NCBI RefSeq assembly: GCF_932274485.2
Contig: NC_065879.2
Location: 60,347,459-60,411,458 of the forward strand
DNA from: Patella vulgata
Taxonomy: Eukaryota > Mollusca > Gastropoda > Patellidae
Direction of reading: 5' to 3'
DNA length: 64,000 nt
Of this stretch, positions 34,184 to 43,560 are shown one piece after another (the first letter of the stretch is position 1; each line of letters begins with the position of its first letter). Below the pieces are notes generated by a model. It was not told the origin of the DNA and did not search any database. It was given only the letters and a program-made list of their open reading frames with translations. The position numbers and the translations under genes are program-made.

Positions 34184-37100
34184 TAATACCTTTGTTTGGT
34201 TTTATCGACGCGGTATCCAGGCGAACATCTTCGGTGTCGTACGCGTCGTTCACGAAGCGGGTCTTGTCTTCTTCTTTGTGACAGGTGTCGGGATAACCGC
34301 TACTTTTCATCTTCTTCTTCAGGTAGTGGTTGATGTAACCGGTAAACAGACCTCCAGTTTTGGCCTCGGGATCGTAGGTGCTGAATTGTTTCCAGTGCCA
34401 GACCTCGTACACCTTCAATATGCGGTATCCCAGGGCCACCGCTTTCTTGAGTTCCAGGGGGACAAACGTACTGACCCAGACTCGCTTTTCATCGGTGTGA
34501 TCACAAGTTTGATATTCCGCAATCTCCTCTTGTTGCACGTGTTCTTCGACGCAGCTTCGACACAGGGCAAACACCAACTTCTGTTTGCGTCGAAAAGGGA
34601 GCACCGGGTGGTACAGGCCACAAGGCGGTAAGACCGAACACTGGATCAATCCATCGTACTGCTGCCACTGGTCTTGATCGGGCGGTGTGACGATCGTCCG
34701 TTCGTTGATGGGAAACGTACCGTACTTGCAGATGTACGGGTAGAGAGACACCACGTCGATGTAGCGCATGTCTTCGACCGACTCGTTGACTAACAGTTGG
34801 ATGGCATTGGTTCTTCCACCGAAGAAAGTGTCGCGGGTTATCAGAGGTTCGGGGGCGCGCTATTGCTCATCATCCAATCCTCTCAGAAATTCGTCCATCT
34901 CGGGATCATGGCGTCGTTCTTCTTCCATCTCACACTCCCACATGACACGGATGGTCTGCATACCGTACTGCTCCTGGAGTCGACGGTGACGTTCCTGGGT
35001 CTTCTGGTACAAGTCTCTCATACTGCGAGAGGGATCATAGGGATGTTTATATTGGACGTCTTGGACGGGGCCCGGAAAACATTTGGGACAACCGTGAATA
35101 TTCACGCCTGTGAAATTCATACACCGTGCCCGTGGTCGTTCCAATCCATCCAAACTGTAAGGGCCGACTCGGCATTCAAATGTTTGGTAGAGCGGTCTGG
35201 TTTCGAAACCATGGTCTGTCGGTGTTGTTCCCATTCCAACCGTCGAAGCTCTTTGTTGGACTGTTGTCGAGGCTGGAAGCGATGCCAGTCTTTACCGGGT
35301 TTCGGCTCTTGCATCAGGGCTCGAGGAATGATGACGAGGGTGTCTTTTTTCAGGTAGTGCGTGCGTAGCACGCGACTGCAGGCAGGGGCCAGACTCAGGC
35401 TCTTCTCAAAGGGATCGATTCCCGTGTCCGTGAGGAATATCTCGCGAAACACCACACAACACCGGCGCAAGACATCCATGTCGCTTCGACAGTAGGCGAG
35501 AATTTCCTTGCGAAAATCAAAGATGTCGTGGCTGTGCTGCTCGAACCACTCGTGAAATTTCTCTCGTTGCGATACACACATGCCATCTGGATCGTAATCG
35601 GTGTCGGGAGGATAGGCGCCAACGTAATCTTCATTCTCCGCTCTGTTGAAGTGCTGAGGGAAATAACCTTTCTTGAGTTCTTGCAGGCGGAAGGTTTTGG
35701 GCATGTCCCGCAAAGGCATAGGTAAAAAGTTGAGGGAATCGATAAATTTTACCCTGCCGACAGTGGTCGTCATCACTTTAACACCATTCATAATTACTTC
35801 GGGTTGCGCCAGGAAATGTTTGTGCAGCGGTCCGTCGTAATCTTTGAAGTTGTGAGCCACGGCGATCACGGGACTCGTTTCGTGACTGTCATTTTTACGA
35901 CCATCTACCACCGTACCGTGAGCAGCGAGTCGCAAAAACCATTTTCCCACATCGTCCATCGTGTCTTGGCATTTAAAAACAATTTCTCGCTGGCGATTCC
36001 AATATTGGTCGCAGTACTCGCAGGGTTCTTAACCGTCGATGCAAAAGTGACAGCACGCCTGCAGGACAGATAGATTGGGGATGTGTTCACCGGAATCTTG
36101 CTGACATTCAAAGTCAAAGAAGGCGAAACAGGTCAACGTTTTCTTCTGTTGTTTGTCGATTTGTCTTCCTGTCTCCGTTCATGTCGATGGGTGATTTTAG
36201 CGGTTGAATGTAACAAAGCTGCTTTTCGGCCGTGTGCCACTCTCGACAGATGGAACACTCGTATTCTCCGCATCGGTGTTCTTCCAAATTTCTTCCTCCT
36301 GGCATTTTTCGCGATGACATACACTGCACTTGGTTCTGGAGCGGGTGGCGAGGTGGTTGTCGAAACACTGCCGGCTCATAAACACGCGATGACATCGGTA
36401 ACAAGTCTTTGTGTTGGGATCGGGTGGACAGAGTGGACCCACTTTCTTGCATCCTTGGCACTTGACGTGACACGAATGTTTCCCGGCACGATCGTATCCC
36501 ACTTGACAGGTCTCGCAAAAATACGACCTTTCCACAAAGGCAGACATGGACGAGATGACGTCGTAATGTCTGTCGTGTAAATACAAATTCAGGTGTTTTG
36601 GTGTTCCAGAGACATATTTTGTTCCCCGATAGATCGCCTTACCGAAGATGGCCCGAGAGAAAAACGTTGAGTTGGTATCCTTGTTCTCCCAAATACTTGC
36701 ATACAGTTCCCACGTGTCCACACCCGTGCAGGCTTGCCTGACTCCAACAAACGCATCGATGAGGGCTTCCATTTTCATCGTCTGTCACGATTGGGGCCCT
36801 GTGTTGTTGATTAATCTCTTCCTTTCTCTTTCCCATTCAGGCGTGTCCTGTTTGTTCGCCTAGTGACGGACGACGACAATGGCTCTCTGGAAACACAATT
36901 CGTCGGTATTCTTGATAGTGACGAGACATCTCTTTTTCTTCAAATACTCGTCGAAATTAGCACTGTGTCTCTTCTTCACGTTTGTTCCGCTACATCTGCC
37001 ATCGGGATGGCACACGTGACAGATACTCATGGACAGGCGCTGGTCCAGTCGAAATTCTTCATAACTCTGTAATACGGCAGTCACTTTCTGTAAAAGTCTT

Positions 37101-37370
37101 CGGCCTTTAACAATCGATGTTCACGGAAAGGTAACCAGATGGGTGGTTTAAGTCCTGGGTGACTAATGGCGATTCACTTTCTCCGACGTCCAAGGTTCGG
37201 CGAATTTCCTCAATGATGGCCTCAAAGGTATGGTGTAATCGTTGTGGCACATCTATGGCCAAGACGTGGGACCAGTCCTCAAGAAAGTCTATTTATTTCC
37301 ACACATAGCGATTCGGTCCTAAACAATCTGCTGTATCTTCTGTCGACGACTCGTAAAGAAAAACCCATCT

Positions 37371-37469
37371 TGCTTGGCTCGGTGATGGCATAAAAGTGTC
37401 AGAATCCGTCGCGTCGGGTCCCTTTTATCCCCCTTATTTCATGACGTCATCAAACGTTCGATATCGTAC
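37371..37469. other. Spacer between Polinton polymerase and the histone-type unit
   Basis: Contains a palindromic CRE-like TGACGTCA at about 37442-37449. Nothing else is recognised. Confidence 0.4.
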
Positions 37470-37600
37470 ACCCTACGTCGTATAACGTTGCACATACGTC
37501 GTATAACGTATTTAGCCTCCAACGTACACCCTATGATGCATAACGTTGCATCACGTCTATTTTTAGTCCCCAACGTTCAACCTACGATGCATAACGTTGC
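37470..37600 (+). promoter_or_regulatory. Three palindromic promoter-like repeats
   Basis: Three tandem ~50-bp units each hold an imperfect palindrome around AACGTT. The clearest is GATGCATAACGTTGCATC; the first unit reads CGTCGTATAACGTTGCAC. They lie directly upstream of a TATA box and a small ORF with a histone 3' end, so they may be binding sites of its promoter. That role is inference. Confidence 0.4.
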
Positions 37601-37602
37601 AT

Positions 37603-37638
37603 CCATAGAAATATATAAATAGACATATATTTCTATGG
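37603..37638 (+). promoter_or_regulatory. TATA box inside a perfect inverted repeat
   Basis: CCATAGAAATATAT (37603-37616) is mirrored by ATATATTTCTATGG (37625-37638). TATATAAATA (37612-37621) overlaps it, 67 bp upstream of the ATG at 37688, a normal distance for a TATA promoter with a short leader. A GTGACGTCACG CRE-like site follows at about 37660-37670. Confidence 0.4.
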
Positions 37639-37687
37639 TTGCATCACGTTATCCTAAGCGCTGTGACGTCACGTTATACGCCACTCC

Positions 37688-37915
37688 ATGAATGGACTCG
37701 TCTGTGGCGTCAAACTCCTCAAATGGTTTCGTCCTAACGGTTATATAACGAAACACTACCCGTCTCTCCTCATTACCAGAATGGCTGCCGGTGCTCCGAT
37801 CTTACGCAGCGTAGACACTCTTGTGTACCTCAGGGGTAATACTCTTGCCGAGATCTTCGTCTTACCTGACCAGGTATTAAAAACACCTCCCAGGAAAAGA
37901 CCCCCTACCGAATAA
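37688..37915 (+). CDS. Small ORF with histone-type 3' end, unrecognised
   Basis: A 75-codon intronless frame starts MNGLVCGVKLLKWFRPNGYI and ends TPPRKRPPTE. It has a TATA box about 70 bp upstream and a canonical histone-mRNA stem-loop 65 nt downstream of its stop, so the transcription unit has the layout of a replication-dependent histone gene. The middle ('MAAGAPILRSVDTLVYLRGN', then 'TLAEI') faintly recalls a histone-fold helix (compare AGAP..YL..AEI in H2A), but the match is too weak to call it a histone. A tiny second frame (37916-37969, ATG to TAG) follows at once. It lies 320 bp from, and divergent to, the Polinton polymerase, so it may be host or element-borne. Coding status is not certain. 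Confidence 0.4.
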   Translation: MNGLVCGVKLLKWFRPNGYITKHYPSLLITRMAAGAPILRSVDTLVYLRGNTLAEIFVLPDQVLKTPPRKRPPTE

Positions 37916-37979
37916 ATGGAGGCAATTAGACGCAATCGACATAAAGTGCGTCGTACCCTCACATTATAGTGAGGACAAC

Positions 37980-37995
37980 GGCCCTTTTCAGGGCC
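37980..37995 (+). promoter_or_regulatory. Histone mRNA 3' stem-loop
   Basis: GGCCCTTTTCAGGGCC with a CAAC 5' flank and an AAC 3' flank matches the animal replication-dependent histone stem-loop: 6-bp stem, TTTC loop, purine-rich 5' flank. It is bound by SLBP in place of a poly(A) tail. It lies 10 nt after the TAG at 37967-37969 and 65 nt after the longer ORF. Confidence 0.8.
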
Positions 37996-38008
37996 AACTT
38001 ATTCAATG

Positions 38009-38017
38009 CAAAAAGAG
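38009..38017 (+). promoter_or_regulatory. Histone downstream element-like purine box
   Basis: CAAAAAGAG lies 13 nt after the stem-loop, the position and composition of the element that pairs with U7 snRNA during histone pre-mRNA cleavage. Confidence 0.5.
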
Positions 38018-38019
38018 TT

Positions 38020-38120
38020 GTTTCTCCTTTCTTTTGGTCTTCTTCCCCCTTCTTCTCCCTTTTCTTCCCTTCCTTCTTCTTCCTCCTTCTTCTTTCCCGT
38101 GCGCGCGCGTCCCTCTTTCT
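38020..38120. repeat. Polypyrimidine tract
   Basis: A long (CTT/TTC/CCT)n strand, then a GCGCGCGCG stretch. Open frames through it are composition artefacts. Confidence 0.7.
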
Positions 38121-38124
38121 CCCT

Positions 38125-38300
38125 TGAACTAGGTCACGCATGTGCAAGGTCGGGGGTCATCCAGTGCAAGGTCACGTACGGGCAAGGTCAGGTCATCCAG
38201 TGCAAGGTCACGCACGTGCAACGACGGACTAGGTCATAGGGGTCATCCAGTGCAAGGTCACGGGCCCGCACTTGCACGGTCATAGGTCACGCACCTGCAA
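38125..38300. repeat. Minisatellite of nuclear-receptor-like half-sites
   Basis: Degenerate units about 'GTCATCCAGTGCAAGGTCACG' in shortened forms. CAAGGTCA or a one-base variant occurs at least five times in 170 bp. CAAGGTCA is the extended half-site bound by monomeric nuclear receptors such as ERR and FTZ-F1 types. Confidence 0.55.
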
Positions 38301-40639
38301 ATGACTGTATAGCTGCCCCAACTACTAGGCTTACAATACAATACATGTCACCCAGAACCATTATGTATGCAAAGTATTCACTCTTATGTAGGTTTACGGT
38401 TAAGATTATTTGTAAAAAGATAAACCAACAAGTCCAAATCTGTTTATTGATAAATGTTATAGGCCCATTTGTTTGAAATTCAACATACATTATGCAAGAG
38501 CTAAATCTGCCTATTGCAGCTCTTTCTTTAGGCCTGAAATGTTATCTAAATTATTAATTAGACATTAATTAACATATCTAGACCATAATCAACTCTCGAT
38601 GTCATCGCTAGCTTGCAATATTTACTGGATTAGGATCCGATTTACTGCTCAACTTTCATTCATGATTTAATCATGAAATGCATAATCGACACTATGTTTT
38701 TTTTTATCGTTCCGACTTTACGAAAATATAATAAAAACGACTACATTCGAGCGAATTAGTTCATTGATGAACCCTACACACAGCGAGATCCTTCTTTGGC
38801 ACATGGTATGTGACGTAATACACAATATTTTGAACACGTTATCCAGTAAAATACGTAAATTTGAGTCATGCGCACACGGATAAGCGGTTTTAAATATCAC
38901 TTTAAACGATTTAGGTCACTTATTTTATGTGTAGAACCGTTATTTACAAACCGATTTTGATGGGACTTGCAGAATAAACACCAGAAAAGTATTTATCGGG
39001 TGTTTTTTTCAAATAAAAGTATGGTAATTTGGGTATATATGGAAAGTAGAGATATCCATTCTTAGTAGAAAAATACTGGATTCCCCGAAAAACACTCATG
39101 GAGAGTATACAGGACAACCCGACGATTAGGAATTTCTGCACGCGTGATGTCAAAGGTCACACGCGAACATTGGGCGCTTGATGTACAAGTTGATAAACTT
39201 TATGAAGAGTTAGACATACAACACTTTCTGAGATAAAAATGACGGAAAAAGACGCGGGTAGCGGATAATCCGAGAATTTAATTAGGATTCGATATTTGTA
39301 ATAAATAGTAAGCGATAAAAGACAACATCGTCTTATGTATGCAATGAATTCTCCTCTGATTTCCAAGAGAGGTAAGTCAAGTGACGTAAACATGACCTGG
39401 TTTGATCGAATTTTTATAGCAGGGCATTCCTTCGCAATTACAATGTTTGAGAAGGATTTGAAGCAAAGTTATGACAAATTAATTAGTTTGAATATGTTTT
39501 TAGTCCATATATACCATTAAATCACCCAGTTTGTTCGCAGGAACCCATCTTTAAAAGAAATCTAGGCCAAATATCAAAATTCGAAAACGACCGATCGATT
39601 GCAAATTGTGAATGCTTTCCAAAAATATTACGATATTGAAAATTGGATAAGAATTGTGGGACGAGTAGGATTTTGAAGATTGACTTACATTTTCAAAATG
39701 GTGGCACTTCCGGTGAATTTTAATTTTATGAGATTACTCTAAAAAGTTGATAGACGACTCCTGCTGTTAAATATCTTTAAATAAGGGAAAATTAAAGAAG
39801 TTGACAAGCTGACTTCATCTTTATGGGGGGGGGGGGGATAATCGGAAAATTTTTGGTGACATCTGTGGCTTAATCCACCCATTTGTAATGTATTCTGAAA
39901 GTTTCAAGTCGAAATCTTCAAAAATAAAAAAGTTACGCTCAGAATTGTCATACTTTTCACATTTGAGTTTAAAATTACGTCATACGCATGCGTCGTAGGG
40001 GTCACAGTGTCTGAACATAAAAGTTGAGAAATACAAATAGCTACAAATTAGTGAAAAACGCATTCAAATTGGTTGAAAAACAAAAAAAAAATTCCGTAGT
40101 AAAGTTACGTAGTAGTATAAAAACTAATAATCCAAACAAAAATAATAGTTTTTAAACTGCGTAGTAGTATAAAAACTAAAAAAACCGTGTAGAATGGACT
40201 AAGTAGGCGTAAAAGGCTGTCGTTTAATTTGAACTGTTCACATATTTCACCGAACATAAATGAAGAGGAATTACAATTTTTTTTTTCAAATATTGAATAT
40301 AAATCACTTTACATGCATTCATATTACATTAATATGCTTTTAAATCACCGAAAATCGCGGCGTCGGCAAAAATGTATTTTTATTTTGCTTTTTAATCCCA
40401 AGAGCCTGTGAAACTCAGGTATGGCTTCCTATACTGTGACGTAAGCATCGATATATTTGGAATGATTTTTGATAGTGGGGTACCCTGCTATTGGTTCAAT
40501 TTGTCCAGCTGAAATTACAATCTTAACAAAATTCTTACTATTATCCGTCCCTTTTAAAATCATAAATATTCAGGCAAACCGGCACAATATGTAAATGCAA
40601 GCCCTTTCCCTATGTTCTACAACAAAAGGGAAGAAGGGA
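38301..40639. other. Unassigned non-coding DNA
   Basis: No supported gene. A G-run lies at about 39827-39837. 'AAGTTTCAAGTCGAAATCTT' and 'CACTTCCGGTGAATTTT' near 39700-39920 recall the repeats at the right end of the window. Confidence 0.4.
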
Positions 40640-41316
40640 AAGGGAGCGAAGGACTATAAATATTACCTCCCCTTACACATGACGACAAAGCATTCTTTCC
40701 CCAACCGATAAAGCTGACTGTTTAAACGACCATTTCATAACTCAATCATCACTTGACAGCACAAATGCATTTCTCCCCACATTAAGCCGCAACGAAAACT
40801 CACTGTGTACAATTGAACTAATTCCCCAGGAAGTTAAGAACATGCTCCTAACAATTGATTCATCAAAATCTAATGGCCCAGACCAAATAAGCGGAAAACT
40901 ATTAAAATCATTATCTGAAGAAATATCTAAACCTTTATGTAATATATTTAACCAATTCATAAAAAGTAAAATCGTACCTGATATTTGGAAATTCGCAAAT
41001 ATTACTGCTATCCTCAAAAAAGGCGACCCGACAAATTATGGAAACTATAGACCCATATATCTCTTTTAAGTATTCTTGCCAAAACTTTCGAAAAATGCAT
41101 ATACAAACATGTCTTTAACTTCTTCGCGGCGAATCTACTGTCTATCAACTTACTGACCTAACTCACACGTTTTGTCAAGCCATCGGTCAAGGCAAATATA
41201 CGAGAGCAGTGTTCTGCGACATAAGCAAAGCTTTTTGACAGAGTTTGGCGCACTGGACTATTGTCATAAGCTTGAGGCGGCTGGGATCAGAGGGGGCGTC
41301 CCTCACTTGTTCAAAA

Positions 41317-41451
41317 GTGGGTAAGACGCTGGCTCGCTAGCCTGGAGGTGGGGTGTTCGATCCCTGCATTGGCCGAGAAAGTTCATCCAGATATTCCGGC
41401 GTGGTTTCCCCCTTGTCAGTGATGCAGGACAGAGGGCCTGACAAAGCCAGC
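41317..41451 (+). mobile_element. SINE-B, short copy lacking its 3' part
   Basis: Starts at the tRNA-like head ('GTGGGTAAGACGCTGGCTCG', B box 'GTGTTCGATCCCTGC') and stops after 'GGGCCTGACAAAGCCAGC', about 135 bp. It is bounded by the direct repeat TGTTCAAAA (41308-41316 and 41452-41460), so it is an insertion into the LINE and not a later deletion. Confidence 0.8.
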
Positions 41452-41577
41452 TGTTCAAAAATTATTTAACTAACCGCAAACAAAGAGTTGTTGTGAATGG
41501 CGCCTCCTCCGCCCCCAAAACAGATCCATCCGGTGTTCCGCAGGGCTCTGTTCTCGGTCCCCTTCTATTTCTCATCT

Positions 41578-41948
41578 GAAATGAAATGAAATGGAGTTTA
41601 ACGTCCTACTGTTCTGCTCCTAACCTGGGCTAATGAAGACGGGCATACGCCATACAGTGTGCTATGAGGGAAATTTTGCCCGGACAGCGGCACTACGGCC
41701 TACTCTTATATCGAATTCCAACTGCCAAGGGATCTTTTACGTGCACGCCAATGTGTACACGGGACCTCGGTTTTTCGTCCCATCCGAACGACTAAACAGC
41801 TTTCCATGTCAGCCCCTCCGTCCTGCATCACTGACAAGGGAGAACCACGCCGGAAAATCTGGGTGAACTTTCTCGGCCAATGCAGGGATCGAACACCCGA
41901 CCTCCAGGCTAGCGAGCTAGCGTCTTACCCACTTAGCCACGTGATCCC
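41578..41948 (-). mobile_element. SINE-B, full-length copy
   Basis: 371 bp flanked by the 13-bp duplication CTATTTCTCATCT (41565-41577 and 41949-41961). On the minus strand: tRNA-like head with A box 'TGGCTAAGTGGGTAAGAC' and B box 'GGGTGTTCGATCCCTGC', then 'TTTTCCGGCGTGGTTCTCCC', 'CACATTGGCGTGCACGTAAA' and the tail 'GGACGTTAAACTCCATTTCA'. This is the reference copy for the family in this window. It interrupts the LINE between 'LLFL' and 'IYINDI'. Confidence 0.92.
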
Positions 41949-43439
41949 CTATTTCTCATCTACATAAACGATATCATAGAAAATATAAATTCCAACATCC
42001 GTTTATTTGCAGACGACACTACTCTATATCTAATAATCGATGATCCAGCTGCTAATGCCGATACAATCAATACTGACCTAGAAAAACTAAATAGGTGGGC
42101 TAAAACATGGCTGGTATCCTTCAACCCCCTCTAAAATCCTTCACTTCCAGCCCTTAGATTTAATCAAATTCCTATAAAAGAAGTCAACGAACATAAACAC
42201 CTCGGTTTAATCCTTCAGTCAAACTGAAAATGGCACGCTCGCGTAGATTCAATTATCAATAAAACAAGCAAACCAATTAACTCTTTAAGGTCACTCAAAT
42301 ATAGGCTTAATAGAAAATCCCTGCACACTCTGTGCACTTCCTTTTTTTTAACCCCATTTCGATTACTGTGATGTTATCTGGGATGCCTGCACTGATGATC
42401 ATACTAATAAACTAGAAAACTTAGATGTACTTAGATGTGGGGCTGTAAGGGGTACCAGCCATAAACTTATATAACGAAACCGGGTCTATTACGCTACAAG
42501 AAAGACGCAAACGGCACAAACTGACACTTATTTATAAAATCATTAATGACCTGACACCCGCTTCGCTTACCTCAAGGACTTAATATTATACCGACCCAAT
42601 AATTATCATCTTCGGAACAATGGCAACCTTTCAGAATATCAATGTAAAACAAAAAAAAAATCGAATTCTTTTGGACCCTGGTCTCTCACTACTTTCAAAC
42701 AAAATTTAAAACTAAATGCTCTCATTATTCCAAATTCATTTCTACAGGGCAAAAGAAAGAACCAGATCATACACAGTAGATTGCGGCTTTCTTGTAGCGA
42801 CCTAAACGAGCATGAATTTCTACGACATATCTCCGAGGATCCATCATGCAGTTGTGGTCATCGCTTTGAAGATTCTGAACATTTTCTCCGCTGCTGCCCA
42901 CTGTATTCAGATGCACGAAAAAAATACAATACATCTTTTACCATCACACCAACAATCAATTAAACCACTTCTTTTTGGCATAGAAAATCAGGCTACATCT
43001 AATAGTACATGAATACTTCGATGTTACCAGATGCTTCAATATCTGATTAAATTTATAGAACCCTTTTATCATGTTATAAAACAGCACTTCCTCTTTTTTT
43101 CATTTGTTTTAAATAGTATCTATATAAATTATTTAATTTATATGATTTTCACCATTATTTTATATTTACATAGGAGATCTGTATATTATATGTTTTATAT
43201 TCCTTGTATGAGGAGAGGGGTGATATACATGTAGGCTTTGCCTGTTCCCTGACCCCTTTTCATAAATTTCTGAAATAAAATATTGTTTACACACACCAAG
43301 AAAATTTCTCACTAAAGAAGCTAGCTATTTGACTGATGAAATTCGAAACACTGCAATAAAGTAAGCTCATAGCCGTGTTTTTCTTTAGTCATTCAATGTG
43401 TCTATGACTAGTCTGTGCCTACGGTTGTATGCCGTCTAT

Positions 43440-43560
43440 GACTTGAAATGTTTTTATTTTGCAAAATTCAAATATTTTTCACACATATTTAGCCAGGTGT
43501 GCCGCTATTTTCTCATGTGTTCCAAGGTGTGCCGTTGGCAAAAACGGTTGAGAACCACTG
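43440..43560 (-). mobile_element. hAT-type transposon terminus
   Basis: On the minus strand the sequence begins CAGTGGTTCTCAACCG, followed by 'GGCACACCTTGGAACACATG' and 'CGGCACACCTGG'. This is the well-known end of hAT/Charlie-like elements. The partner end is not seen in the window. Confidence 0.6.

Larger units (their letters stand above)
31680..37370 (-). mobile_element. Polinton/Maverick fragment (fossil)
   Basis: A minus-strand fragment holding a protein-primed family B DNA polymerase and, after it, a small Cys/His-motif segment typical of the neighbourhood of Polinton polymerases. It has several reading-frame interruptions (at least four) and a 1.4-kb Harbinger insertion. I see no capsid, maturation protease, packaging ATPase, integrase or terminal inverted repeats in the window, so this is a partial copy. 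The invading DNA transposon is itself decayed, which argues for considerable age. Confidence 0.85.
32050..37370 (-). pseudogene. Protein-primed DNA polymerase B, Polinton type (fossil)
   Basis: Landmarks appear in the usual order on the minus strand. An N-terminal 'CLVTIKNTDELCFQRAIVV' region (about 36870-36960) and a Cys/His-rich region (about 36300-36560) come first. Exonuclease motifs follow: 'FFDFECQQ' (Exo I, about 36120), 'AHNFKDYD' (Exo II, about 35850) and 'YCRSDMD' (Exo III, about 35490). The polymerase motifs are 'YIDVVSLYP' (motif A, about 34750) and 'FDTDTVIYK' (motif C, about 32640), ending with 'GPKNYAYR'. The family replicates linear DNA with a terminal protein as primer. It is broken, and interrupted by the element at 32774-34183. 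Confidence 0.85.
40640..43290 (+). mobile_element. Non-LTR retrotransposon (CR1/Jockey-like LINE), decayed
   Basis: 5'-truncated. On the plus strand: 'KADCLNDHFITQSSLD', the RT entry 'SKSNGPDQISGKLLKSLSEE' and 'ILKKGDPTNYGNYRPI' (40842-41069), then 'FCDISKAF', '[20 protein letters not shown]' and the catalytic 'FADDTTLY' (about 42010). The C-terminal 'CSCGHRFEDSEHFLRCCPLY' (about 42850-42905) is a Cys/His knuckle. Several frameshifts and stops break it, and two SINE-B copies interrupt it. The 3' end is near 43290 in an AAATAAAATATT stretch. The clade assignment is approximate. Confidence 0.8.

Noticed and set aside
33690-34631. 313-codon plus-strand open frame
   Set aside because: Only its first ~65 codons are Harbinger transposase; the rest runs through the subterminal array and then antisense Polinton sequence.
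34768-36580. Several long plus-strand open frames
   Set aside because: They are antisense shadows of the Polinton polymerase, whose conserved motifs read on the minus strand.
37688-37915. Calling the small ORF a histone H2A
   Set aside because: The AGAP..YL..AEI resemblance is short, spacing differs, and an equally vague match to H3 can be drawn. Only the 3' stem-loop is convincing.
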